Shown here in pieces: positions 1 through 10,719 of a stretch of DNA of 64,000 bases; position 1 is the first letter of the stretch; the number at the start of each line of letters is the position of its first letter. Made by a program: the position numbers and the translations under genes. The notes below the pieces were generated by a model that saw only the letters and a list, made by a program, of their open reading frames with translations, made no database searches and was not told the DNA's origin. Origin of the DNA: Sarcocystis neurona (lineage: Eukaryota > Apicomplexa > Conoidasida > Eucoccidiorida > Sarcocystidae); the NCBI GenBank assembly GCA_000727475.1, contig KL647301.1, positions 620,001-684,000 on the forward strand, given 5' to 3'.

Positions 1-56
1 TTCTGTTCAGACCGTTTTTGCGGCCTTGTTGCGCAGTCTGTACAGGGTTGGCGAAA

Positions 57-2971
57 ATGTGTTGCTATAATAGCAGATGCTGGATACAGAAGAATCCATT
101 GAGGACCTTCAATGATGGATCGACGTATAGTCAACCCACTTCATCAAGGAGAGGAGCAGGACCAAAACAACCCAAACTGCCTGCAGCAGCAAAGTGTACG
201 TTGTCCTCCTGTCGACCACGTGCCCAGGGAGCTCAAAGCGGCCGACCGTTGAGTGGAACCTCCCTGAGGAGCAGCACCACTGCGTACGATGAGATATACC
301 CGTTGGACGGGATCATACCAGTTATCAAGCCGGAAGGTCCCACCTCTGGCGACGTCTGCCTTCAGATCGCTAAATTGAGGCAACAGCACTGGGAGCAGGT
401 TCTGCAGAAGAGTTCACGGCAGGTGAAGGTGAGTGGAATGCAAACGGATTGCGTCGTGGAAGGCACAGACGGGAAGCCTGACAAAGCGTACGGTATAGCT
501 TCCAAGAAAAGAAGGGGCGTTGGTCACGGAGGCACCCTCGATCCTGCTGCCTCGGGTGAGCGGTATGTGCGAGAGTACGCGTCACCGTGAATATACTTTG
601 ATTGCGCGTATTAGCGAAGGTGAAACTTTAGCAAGTAAACTCGACATTTCGAAGGGCACGTCTTCAGAGAGGACAACCTACAACGGCTGTTGTGTCTCGC
701 TGCTGTTTCACTGGTGAGCCTCCTTCTGTGTGTCCCAAACAATCTTCACTTTAGAAACAAACGTGCTTTGTCTCGGCGTTGCTGTTCCCAGGAGTTTTGG
801 TTTTAGCGATAGGCAAAGGAACCAAGCTGTTGCACAGGTTTCTGACAGGTAAGACTTTCTGTAAAGAGCTCCGATACAGTCCACAACACTCCGTGCATAG
901 CCGTCTTTGCCTACAACTCCGAAGGCTCACTTAGTTGTCAGTACTATTTTTCGCCGCCCAAGTACTGGCGACGTCGCTGCCTTTGCTTAGCCTCCCCGTG
1001 TTGGGTGCCTATTTTATCAACAAAGCGTCCTCACTTTTGCTTTTGAGTAGTTTGACACCCACAGTCTGCCACAGTCTGGTACGCGAGGCCTCTCGAGTGT
1101 CATGCTGTGGTGCTGGCACTTCCGCTCTACCTGTAGGATCCAAAGGATACAGGGCCGTCGTCAAACTCGGCATTTCAACTGATACTCTAGATGCATCTGT
1201 AAGTGCTCCGACAATTTCTTGGTAAAACACAAGACGCGCCGGACGCGAAGTTGCACAGTGCGTCGATATCTGCGCCCTGGGTGGTAAACCGACGTGCGGT
1301 GCGTATCTCGGAATGGACTTTTTCTGACAAAGTGCTGCTGAACTATTTTCGCAACGAATGCTTAGGTGAGATTCCGACTGCGGGGTACGTTGTGTTTCCG
1401 TCTGCTATTCCACCCAGTTGGTGGCCGTCTGTGAGTGCCTCCACCATTTGACAGGGTGTGACGACAGACACGTGCGACTGGTCTCATGTTTCTAAAAGTC
1501 TCCTTCGACGCACGATAAAATCGTTTATTGGAAAGCAACTTCAGCAGCCGCCCCTCTACTCAGGTGTGTTTGCCCTTTGTACGAAGTTTTGCAAGAAGTG
1601 TAGTACCGTGGCTTAGCTGACGGAGGCCAGCTGCAGTTGTCTACACAGAATGGGCAATCTTGCATTATCACTCCCGCAGTGAACCTCATGAAGGCCCACC
1701 AACGAGACTCTTGTTTCTTCTTTTTTCGTAGCCAAACGCGTCCGTGGAGTGCGAATGTATCACATTGCGCACGGTCTGCGCCAGCTGCAGCGACCTCCTG
1801 ACGCGCGCGCAGTACCATTGCTTGACCAGCAAAGCGAACCAGCTTTGAGTTCTGAGGTGACAGCCAGAAACAGTGCTCCGTCTTCTCTAGTGACACTGGC
1901 CCCACGGGCAGTGACGACCGAGGAGCCAACTATTCGCCTCCAACGCTCAATTGCGACAACCGTGACAGAATGTGGTGACCACAACTCAACCAGACGGCCA
2001 CCGCGTGACACCCAGTTTTGCCTCCAGGATGCTACAAGGCATGGCAAATGCCTTCTGCTTAAGGAGCTCCCTCAACCGTGCGAAGTGGAAATTTACGATG
2101 CGAAATTGGTGGAAGCCAGTAACTACGAGGTATTTCATATGCCACTGTCATCACAAACACTTTGTATGGCATTATCACGCGCTGTTGTGCTCAACTTCTC
2201 GCAGAAGCGTGCTGAGAGCGTGTAGATAACGGCCAGAAGATGTAAAGCCTTCATCAGGTATGGTGTGAGGTAGAATATGGATCAATCCCAGCTGACGTAG
2301 AGACCCACTCGTAAATTCTACGGAACATGTGATAGTCGTTCGCGCGCGAGTTAAAAATTGCACTTTCTATGCAATCTTTTGTTAGTACCGCTACCTCCTG
2401 GCGTATAGGTGTCGCAGTAGGGGCCGCACGCGCTACTATCGACGCAAGCAGCTTATGTGCAGTATAGGCTAGGGGGAACGGCAGAGAGACACCTGTGCAA
2501 TGAAACCTGTACCAACAATGAGCTGTATGAGGACACGCAACCTGTGTGCTGTGTCTGCTCTTCTTTGTACTCACAGCTGCCCTTCTTTGAGATGGAAGTC
2601 TATTGCTCGAAGGGAACTTACATTCGGCAGCTGGCCGCCGACATTGCTGCTCGTTGCCATACGGTAGCGCACGTCGTGGAGCTAGTAAGTGGTAAAGCCT
2701 TACTGCAGGGGAGTCGCACCAGCCGCGGGCCAGTACACGAAGCAAGACGCAGTCGTGCAGTATGGGGGGCTGCGTCCTTTGTAAACCATATTTGTAGTGA
2801 AGAACCGTACAGACGTGTTCTCTGCCTCTTTTTCTGAGACAGACTCGCGTATACCAGGCGCCCTTTCACCTGCACGACTGCGTGCCTCTTGCCCAGCTGG
2901 ACTTGGCTACATTGCGGCGCCGACTTCTACGTGCCGACACAGTTTCAAAATTGATCCAGCAAAAGCAGTGA
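57..2971 (+). CDS. PUS4: tRNA pseudouridine synthase, TruB/PUS4 family (seven exons, complete 3' end)
   Basis: This enzyme isomerises the T-loop uridine (U55) of tRNAs to pseudouridine. Seven exons join in phase: 57-555, 792-848, 1137-1198, 1455-1563, 1732-2129, 2577-2684 and 2843-2971. All six introns are GT-AG. Family motifs appear in order: IIPVIKPEGPTSGDVC, then GHGGTLDPAASG across the first junction (catalytic Asp in GGTLDP), VLVLAIGKGTKLLHRFLTG, YRAVVKLGISTDTLDAS, SFIGKQLQQPPLYSA, KRVRGVRMYHIAHG, CSKGTYIRQLAADIA, and a C-terminal RVYQAPFHLHD. The start is the first in-frame ATG at 57; the frame is open to the window edge, so an upstream exon is possible. Exon 5 carries an insertion of about 100 residues, low in motif content, before CSKGTYIRQL. 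The roughly 75 residues before the first motif are Cys/Arg/Ser-rich and could be a targeting extension. Family assignment is very secure; the exact start is not. Confidence 0.92.
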
Positions 2972-4590
2972 GCTAGTTTGCTGTTGAACCCCCCTTTTTC
3001 ACGAAAGTCGTCAAGATTGCAAACAAGTTTTTAAGTTGGTCACTCCTGGGTAGCTTGTAGGGGAGAGGCAGCGGTGCTCGCTTACTTAACAGCACTGGAC
3101 TAAAAGCACCCACTCCAGAAATCCGCGCTCAAAATTGAGTAACCACGACAGGTCGAAGCACTTAGCGGGGCTGGTGTGTTTTGCTTTTGTGCTCAGCAAG
3201 ACTCATTCTGGTGAAGGAAGTGGCGGGTTTTCGTCATGCAAACTCCACGGTGTCTGAAGGATGCTAACACATCACACGTGAGCGATGGGACCAGTGTCCT
3301 TAGAAATGAAAACGTGTTTTTCGGAGTACGTCGAAATTCTAAGGAAACTGCAGCACAGGAACCCAAGGTGTACGCCAAGACACCAAGACTCAAGTTGTTG
3401 ATGATAATGTCGTTGAACACTGACTGACATGAGGGTTATCCCGTAGAATGGAATCTTGCACCTGTGTGTGATAAACTGATGCTCGAGGCACCACGTGGTG
3501 TGCACGGAAAAGTTGCTTGCGATACGGATGCGTATATACGTCTATGCACGTGTGCACACATGTATATACCATTTCTACACGTGTGTTTGTATGTGGATAC
3601 ACACACGTATAAGGAAATTATTGCATCAACCGATGATAACGAGGAGTGTGACTTGTTGCATAATTTCGCGTACGCCGTGCGAATTTCGAGATCCGAGAAG
3701 AAAAAAAACCTCCAGCTCTTCAACTGCTAGCATTCCAGCCAGCTCTTCCAACGTGCTTTGGACTTCACCGAATATCTAACAGCGCGCTTTTAGAGCGTCA
3801 CGCGTGAACTGAACGACGACTCCGGGCTCCGGCGAGCTTCGCGGTCTAATGCGTTCGTTGAGAGCGCTATGCGTGTCACGTCGCAACACTGCACAGGGTA
3901 AACATGTTCACTGGTTGATGATCTTCAGTGTTTAGGTATTAACGTGATGGCAGCATTATTCGCGCGCATAGCTCAGCACACGATGCACGTCACCTGCCGT
4001 GGAAAAATGAGACCATTGTACGTACAGAATAACAGAACAGTAATTGACTACTCGGCCTACCCACGACGGCGCCAGTGTATACGCACTCGTGGCCCAGCAG
4101 CATAGGTAAATGTCGAATTAGTGCGCATCGCACGGTTTCACAGTTTTCACAGCAGCGGATCCAAGCTCGCTGCTACAGCGCAAGAATATCTGCGATACTC
4201 TTTGTAGCGGAATAGGTCCATCTCCCGGCACTCTAGAGGTTTCGCAATGCGCCCTCACCGAAACGCCGAATATACCGCAATTGCGTACGTGAAAAGGGGC
4301 CGATCCTTTGCTTGATACTGGTTCTGAGGCACTTCAGGAGGAGGGAGAACACGGTTGCCCCTCTTGCTGAGGAACGCTCTGCTACTACGCCCTCCCACCA
4401 CGCTGAAGCTACGAGGCCCGTGAACCACTGGACAAAAGGTAATGCGTCGCACGGCTATCCCCTCCGCCTGTCCACCGGGCATCCCGCCGTGGCAAGCACG
4501 ATCTCCTTACTTCCGTGGTCAACGAGGTTCGCACATAATTTTATGAATACACCTAAGATGTTATTCAGTCATTCATCCCCGTGCAGTCTG
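2972..4590. other. Intergenic DNA after the TruB gene; no gene seen
   Basis: No conserved protein, tRNA or rRNA is visible. ORFs here are short and their translations lack domain character. A TA/GTAC-flavoured stretch (3540-3610) holds low-complexity Tyr/His/Cys translations typical of microsatellite DNA. The segment presumably holds the 3' end of the TruB transcript and the 3' end of the minus-strand gene to its right. Confidence 0.5.
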
Positions 4591-4592
4591 CA

Positions 4593-4645
4593 CTGTCACA
4601 ACACCCTGTGACAGAGTAGAGCCTTATGTGCTGCCCACATAAGGC
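4593..4645. repeat. Two adjacent perfect hairpins
   Basis: Positions 4593-4614 form an 8-bp perfect stem (CTGTCACA / TGTGACAG) around a 6-nt loop. Only 6 nt later, 4621-4645 form a 10-bp perfect stem (GCCTTATGTG / CACATAAGGC) around a 5-nt loop. They lie about 50 bp downstream of the stop of the minus-strand ORF ending at 4693, so they could be a 3'-UTR element of that gene or a small structured RNA. No tRNA or snoRNA boxes were recognised. Confidence 0.6.
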
Positions 4646-4692
4646 AAGTCCGTTGTGGCGACTTGCCGTCGTCTTGACCTTTGTATCATCCA

Positions 4693-6832
4693 TTACAACC
4701 AACAACGCCGAAGTGCTTTACGCCCCGGCAACGTAGCAGTGACACCGTCGGGCGCCAATCGAATGCGAAGTATTTTCTTGCCATGAGGTGAGAAGATAAC
4801 GCACGCTTCACCTCCCGTGTGCAGTGCCCAGCTCCAGCCATGTGCTACCTCGTAGTTAGCCTCAGCCCTGTTGAACTGAAATTCACGGTCGATCACGGTC
4901 ATCAGGGAACACTTCCGCGTTTTGCTCTACCTCCAGCAGTAAATCTACCAAGATCTGCAATTGCTGTTTAAAAAACTGCCCCTTCATCGTCGTGGGCGTG
5001 CTATCAACGTACGCATCTTGTGCTCGTCCCAAGTAGGAGTCACTGCTGATTTCTTCGTTCGTTCCACCTACGCGGAGCTCATTCAGAGAGGTTTTTGGTG
5101 GGCTACGCGGCAAGGTAGACACGAAAGAAAACCTGGTAACATTGTGACCAGGAACGTCGTGGATCTGTAGGGTCTCGTCTCGGTGGTCCAGGGAAAGCGT
5201 TTCAGTGCTTCGGCAGGGATTCAACTGAACGCTTTTGTCTGCTGTTTCTTCTGAAAGAGATTCTTGCATGTGCGCCGTCAGCGGATCTTCTGAGTAGGAC
5301 GTTGCCTCGTGGAACAGCTGCAGGGAAAAGGTTGCAGTAGCACACCGGAGAAACGCTGACGACGGACGTGAACAAAAATCCAGTAGATGTAAAGACACAT
5401 TGCTGGGGGTACTGAAAACAGACCGGCGCCTGCGTGTGGCCCGTGCTGTCACCCCACATGCGAACTGAGGGCTCAGATAGACGTAAGACCTTTCCTAACA
5501 AGAAAAGACAAGCAAGGCACGACCGTTAATCGACAGATCCACTCCTACAGGAATGTGTACACGCCAGTATTGCTAACCGCGGCGAATTACACATACACAC
5601 GAAGAGACACGACAGCCTTCATGCTTGCATCCGCGCAGTTCATTCGAGAGCGCCGCATCCGTGCTGTGCTCGAAGAACATACCACCGAATAAACTGCACT
5701 ATATCGAATGACCAGCAAATATCTTTGGATTACTGTCTGTACCTTTGTTGGCCACATTGCACCTGTCGCCCCACCGTGTCTCCTGTCTGTGTCTAAATGT
5801 TCGAAAACGAGAATGACGCAGGTGTAACTGTCCGCTACGGACTATGATCGCGGGTGGCACCCAGAGATACGTGTCGCCGTCGCCCACGCGATAAAGGTGG
5901 ACTACAGTCGTTTACAGGTCGTGTGTGTAGTATGCGCGCGTGGATATACAGATACGCCTTTAGGGGTTTACAAGCTTTGTACACGTACGGAGAGTAGGAG
6001 TACACGAGTAGCGTGCGCATCAGCATGTGTGCTCACAGCAACCTGTGGAAGTAAAGAGGGCCTGCGGGAGTCTTGCGCCGCCGATAGACGCAGGTGCGCG
6101 ATTCAAAGGTGAGGTAATGGTTCGGCAGCGGGCACGACTGTGCATTACAACGAGGACAATACCGAAGCCGCTGAGCAAACCGATCTCGTCAAGCTGTCTG
6201 CCGCTCTTCTCACCTCCGCAAACTCCGGTGGCAGTTTGCTAAAAAAATTCTTTGTCTCTTGCGCCGAGGCACATCCCGTTGCACTGCGAATGTCGTCAGC
6301 TACTGCTAGTTTGTCTGCCGGGGTCAACGCTTCAACTGAGGGAGCGCTCTCAAGCGCGGAAGCCGCTGTGCTGCCGTGGCCAGGGGGACACGAAGGGGCA
6401 CGAGCTGCATACTCCAGTTCCTCTTCCTCCTCCTCCCTCTTCCTTTCCATGTCATCTTCCTCCCACACATCGTCTTCGGGGTTATTAAAGCTGGCGACGG
6501 TGCCACGAGAAAAATACTCCACGAACGGAGACCCGCGAAACTCTTCAGCAGCTCGGGTCGCCGCCAGCACTGACAAGCAGAAATCCACACCAACGCGCTT
6601 GTGTGAATATACATCTATGTAGGAGCTTAGACACGATGCACCGCAGAGTTTCGACCGGAGATACCACTGGCGATCGGACAAGTTGTGTCCCCCGCTGAGG
6701 AAATTCACGCAGGGCGGTTTGGGCGGCGAGCACGAAATGTGCACGTATCGCCTCTGTCGTCTCTACAAAGTCCTCGTCCTGCGTAGTGGACGAGTTCGTT
6801 GGCGTAACTGCCACAGCTTGCGTCGGGCGCAC
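4693..6832 (-). CDS. Hypothetical protein, multi-exon, acidic middle region; model incomplete
   Basis: Three stretches on this strand look coding. At about 6832-6600 a helical stretch includes TTEAIRAHFVLAAQTALREF. At about 6570-6150 lies EEFRGSPFVEYFSRGTVASF followed by a strongly acidic run (EEDDMERKREEEEEELEY) and Ala/Ser-rich sequence, ending near a possible GT donor at about 6155. At about 5320-4884 a Ser/Thr-rich exon ends with FFKQQLQILVDLLLEVEQ. A downstream frame (4902-4693) reads NYEVAHGWSWALHTGGEACV and ends at a stop. The last two frames overlap around 4890-4900, so either an unrecognised splice or a frameshift joins them. The 6.6-6.8 kb segment is also open in two frames. No family is recognised. 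Confidence 0.45.
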
Positions 6833-7497
6833 AACTGTTCCTATCAGAGTGCAATGGTCTTTGTGCCCTAGCTGTGTAGCCTCCTACTTTAGTTGCCACA
6901 TAATAGGTGCACATCTGTAAATTTTACACTGTCTCAAAAAGCCGTCGGCGCTGCGCATCCGAACGCCTAGGTACACCAAGGTAGCGTATAAAGCGTAGCG
7001 TACGCACACGCAGACGTCTACAGCAAAAACCAGCTGCAAACGAAGGAAAAACCGAGTCCAAGAGGCAGTCACAGCTGTAGCTGTCTCTCTTAAAAAGGAC
7101 GCCGCAGCAGCTGCAGCTCTCTGTCTCCGCCAACGAGAGAAGCCCAGGAGCTCTGCCGATCTAAAAACGCATGTACGGAAGAGGGTCTAGAAAGAGAACC
7201 ACTGCGTCGCCGAGGCATCCACAATGCGAGAACAGCGGCAGCTACTCCTGACGGGCGGGAGAAACCGAAGAAATGAAGCATCCACTGCGCACACAAAGAA
7301 ACAAGAGGTCCCCGATACAAAAGTGTTTCACAGACGACGAAGAATGGGGGGAAGGGAGGGCGGAAAACGCAGAAGATGTAACAGTCGGAAGAGAGAGAGC
7401 AAACAGGCAGCTATTTGACAGAATCCGGGTGTCACGTTGTTGACGAAGATGCGCTGAGGGTAGGGAAGCAAGGCACGTCTACATACGTGAACTGCTT
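6833..7497. other. Gap between two minus-strand genes; nothing recognised
   Basis: Short ORFs only. The sequence is a mix of ordinary base composition and Arg/Lys-rich low-information translations on the plus strand. By position it should contain the promoter/5' UTR of the 4.7-6.8 kb gene and the 3' UTR of the 7.5 kb gene. No motif could be assigned. Confidence 0.4.
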
Positions 7498-7862
7498 TCA
7501 ATCCGCGGCTGAATAAAAACACAGCCTGCGCCTACCAGCCGTACACTCATAACAGGAGTCTTTCAAAATAAAGAGTACAAAGAAGTCGTCCTTGCACGAC
7601 GCACATAGCCAAACAACATCTCGATGGAAAGCAAGTTTGCTTAAGACGTCAGTCTTCTTCTCTGCCCCGCCCGCTGCAGCACACGCGACTCCACAGAGAA
7701 GAAGCAACAGCAGCAACAGCGGGCTACCTTGCATGCGGCCAGTGCGGTAGTGGTGAAGAATCAGCAGGTGCTGCTCCGCGTCTGCCGAAGGCGCTCCCAG
7801 TAGCAGGCGCAGAATCGAGTGGTCAGACAGCAACTGCTGCAGCAGCTGCACACCCCAAAACC

Positions 7863-7895
<33 letters not shown>

Positions 7896-9850
7896 TTCAT
7901 ATATATGTATATACGTACACGTGTATGTATATGCACGCGTCCACGCATATATATATATATATATGTACAGATAGACGGATATGTGTGGATAAATGTGTAC
8001 GTATTTTTGCATTGCGTACGTATAAATACACACGCGCATGCATCCATTCCTACGCCGCCATACACGCAATCTGTGCGCAACATTCGTAGACACACACAAA
8101 CTTACAAAACATCTGCGCGTGTATATTTATAGGTGAATGTTTTACATATAGAAATATATTCGGCAACTTGAAAAAAGAGAGCCGAACAGCTACTATCTTT
8201 GATTCTTGCCGCCTTCCTTCACTAGTTAACCGCCGCAGCAGCGCCCTTGGCTGCAGACTTTCGCCGTCTCGCTTTCACGTACTTACAGATGTAGAACACA
8301 TATATTGCTTGACAGATGAGCATGAGTTTATGCAGAGGGACGCTGGGAGGTGTGGACACTATCAAACAAATCTCCTTCTTTTCCCCTTTACTTACACGTA
8401 TATAAGTATACACTGGTTGACAGGTACGCGTACGGCTGCGGAAATTCTCAAACGTGTCTATACGCACTGCTCTCCTTGTTCATCCGTCCACTTTTCTCGC
8501 ACATCCACGCGTGCTGTCGAGAGATGCAACGCCGGCGCGCGTTCCGCGAGCGATCACGTGCACCTTGGAAACGCTATGCGTATACACGCCGCGAAAAAGA
8601 TATGTGTGCATGCAGATATATACACACTGCATGCATAAATATGCACCTGCGCGCATCGCCGTAGGTCTGCAAGCAAACGTATACTCCTGCATCCACGTCA
8701 GAGACTGCGACTACGCTGTGACGCGCTCCACCGCACTTCCGTTAAAATACAACCGGCAGCACCCGTCTCTCTTGATTCAGAGTCGCACACACACACACGC
8801 ACACGCACGCATCCACACAGGCAGACGGGCATATATACACGCATCTCACAGAGATAGACGACCATGTATACGCATCTCACCCGTGCAAACAGGCATATAT
8901 ACGCATTCCACACAGACAGACGCGCACATATACAAATCTTACGCAGCAGCGCCCCTGCCGCTTCTACATTTCTTCAGATACAGAGAGACAGATGCAACCA
9001 CACGCATACACACAGACATACATGCAGAGTCACTACATTTTCTCGAAATAGAGATACACAAGCCGACACACACTCCGAAGGCCAATAACTGACAGGCCGC
9101 GTGCGTGACGGCGTCAGTCGATCTGCCTCTGCTCACCTCCACGCACATATATATACAAACGTCCACGTCCCTCTGCGTGCCTGTGTGTTTGCATGTGTGT
9201 GTGCGCGCAATTACGCGACATCAGCACTTCTAAAAGTACGCAATATGCAAATATTTGTATACGTTCACGCATCCTGCATAGGTGGAAAAACACACATGTG
9301 GCGCCTTCCAAAGATTTATAATACCCACATATATGTATATAAATGCACTCCCCACCTTATATATATACGTGGACTCCCCCACCACATATATATATATATA
9401 TATGTGGGCCTTTCCACAAATAAGCAGTATGCCCGCTACATGTATACATGGGGGCACCGATACAGATGTTATCGATATATATATATATACATATGTACGT
9501 ATACGTGTATATATATATATGTATGCACGTCGCTAGGTTTTGAGTTGAGACTAATACCTGCGGATGCTTGGCGTAGAAGAAAGCAGTAGTAAGACTTCTC
9601 TCAAGCGCGAGCTTCGTCGAGGCAACCAGCGCGAGGAGTGAAAAGAATGCACCTCCTACGACCGTGCCCTCCGTTAGCAGCACGAGCTTGTGCGTCAGCG
9701 CAGCAGCAGCAGCAGCCATCTCAGCGGCAGCAGCTTCAACGCCGCCGCCACCCTCCCTGAGGACTGCCACCAGCAGCAGACGTGCTCCAGCAGCATCCGC
9801 AGCCAAAATGCAGCAACCGCTGCAACTGCGTGAGGAGGAAGCAGCAGCAG
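7498..9850 (-). CDS. Single-pass membrane protein, weakly COA1/TIM21-like
   Basis: Three exons join in phase. Exon A runs from about 9850 (start unresolved; first plausible residues near 9806) to 9558 with a GTATTA donor. Exon B is 7845-7728 (phase 0 in, 1 out). Exon C is 7673-7498 (phase 1 in, ending in TGA). Exon A encodes an Ala-rich segment, then KLVLLTEGTVVGGAFFSLLA (a transmembrane helix) and LERSLTTAFFYAKHPQ. Exon B reads LLQQLLSDHSILRLLLGAPS. A membrane helix, then an 'FYAK' helix and an LG-A-P turn resembles the start of the COA1/TIM21 fold (mitochondrial inner-membrane assembly factors), but exon C is not clearly that family, so this is a suggestion only. The intron between A and B (9557-7846) is 1.7 kb of (CA)n and (TA)n microsatellite. 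A minus-strand exon at 10.2-10.4 kb probably belongs to the same gene. Confidence 0.6.
7864..7894. repeat. (CA)n microsatellite next to a 3' splice site
   Basis: About 15 uninterrupted CA units on the plus strand. On the transcribed minus strand this is (TG)15, ending about 18 nt before the inferred acceptor of exon B (exon starts at 7845). The intervening sequence is TTGGTTTTGGGGTGTGCAG-like. The repeat therefore sits where the polypyrimidine tract of this intron should be. Confidence 0.85.
7895..9545. repeat. Microsatellite-rich intron: (TA)n, CA-rich and imperfect ATAC/GCAT arrays
   Basis: Tracts of (TA)n occur at about 7947-7964, 9356-9403, 9473-9490 and 9509-9521. CA-rich DNA at about 8785-8940 holds imperfect repeats about 40 bp long built on 'GGCATATATACACGCAT'. 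Open frames across this stretch translate to low-complexity Tyr/Ile/His/Thr strings, which I treat as non-coding. The stretch is explained as the intron of the minus-strand gene. Confidence 0.75.
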
Positions 9851-10225
9851 CACCGGCAGCAGGAAACGCCGCCCGCTTGCAGTCGCAGGAAACGTGTGGC
9901 CGAACCGGCGGGGAACAGAAGTCCTCGCGACAGAGACTGCTGCGGGCGTCGTGCTGCTCGACCTGCAGATCAAGAAGCGCGAGCTCCTAGAGTAGCAGAT
10001 CCTCTACGCCTGCAGCAGAAAGCAAGTGTCGTGCCGCCCTTCAAGTCAAGCCGCAGCAGCAGCGGTGCAGCAGCCACCTCTGCTTCTCTATCTTTCCCTC
10101 CGCGATTTCTGCAGCAGCAGCGCGGCAGGAGCCACCTCTGCTTCTTCTTCTGCGTCCGTTTCGCCTGGGTATCTTCTAACGCACCCGCAGCGGCAGCTGC
10201 AGTGCAGTGGCAGCAGCAGTAACAC
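9690..10225. repeat. CAG/CTG trinucleotide-rich tract (homopolymer amino-acid repeats)
   Basis: Repeated GCAGCAGCAG on the plus strand leaves several frames open on both strands (Ala/Ser/Gln on plus, Leu/Cys/Ala on minus). The minus-strand Ala-rich frame joins the membrane-protein exon at 9558-9850, so part of this tract is probably translated on that strand. Which frame is used between 9850 and 10225 cannot be decided by eye. Confidence 0.7.
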
Positions 10226-10413
10226 TTTTGCGAGGAGGAGAACACAGTAGCGGCTCCGCAGGTGTGGGGTGCTGCGGCTGCGGGTGCAGCAGCGTCACGC
10301 TCAACTGCACGACAAGTTCGCCGCCCCACCCGAGCCCCCGGACCTGCACCTGGAAGTTGGCAGCCGCACAAGCGTCCGGCTGCTGCGCTACGCACCAGCG
10401 GACTGCAGCATCC
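10226..10413 (-). CDS. Beta-strand-rich exon, probably 5' part of the membrane-protein gene
   Basis: In one minus frame the sequence reads RDAAVRWCVAQQPDACAAAN and then VQVRGLGWGGELVVQLSVTL, an alternating hydrophobic pattern typical of beta strands. It starts after an AG at about 10414 (or the later CTGCAG) and may end at a GTGTTA donor at 10225. A further likely exon upstream, at about 10711-10650 and preceded by a good CTTACTTCTGCAG acceptor, reads SKHRELRLQAPLLLLPLE. Strand and position suggest both belong with the 7.5-9.85 kb gene, but the joining phases were not resolved. Competing open frames on the plus strand are caused by the CAG bias. Confidence 0.4.
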
Positions 10414-10719
10414 CTTCAGAAGGGCGGGAAGCAAAAAGCAGAACTGCAGCCGTACAGCAATGCGGGCGGCGCACGGAAAGCAGTGACTGCCTCCGGCCTC
10501 GCGGAGGGAAAATAAACTACACAAGCGCCCACGCATTCACCTACGTGTACCCCTTGCCCCACGCCTAGCAGACGGTGCAGGCAATATTTATATACGTACG
10601 CATACATGCGTATGTAGATATACACAGGTGGGTACCGGGACGACTCACTACACTCCAGCGGCAGCAGCAGCAGCGGCGCTTGGAGCCGCAGCTCCCGGTG
10701 TTTCGAAGCTGCAGAAGTA

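Noticed and set aside
1203..1451. Plus-strand frame reading LLNYFRNECLG, first taken as a TruB exon
   Set aside because: It does not join in phase. The exon 1455-1563 does, and restores the family's DTLDASG and QQPPLYSA motifs.
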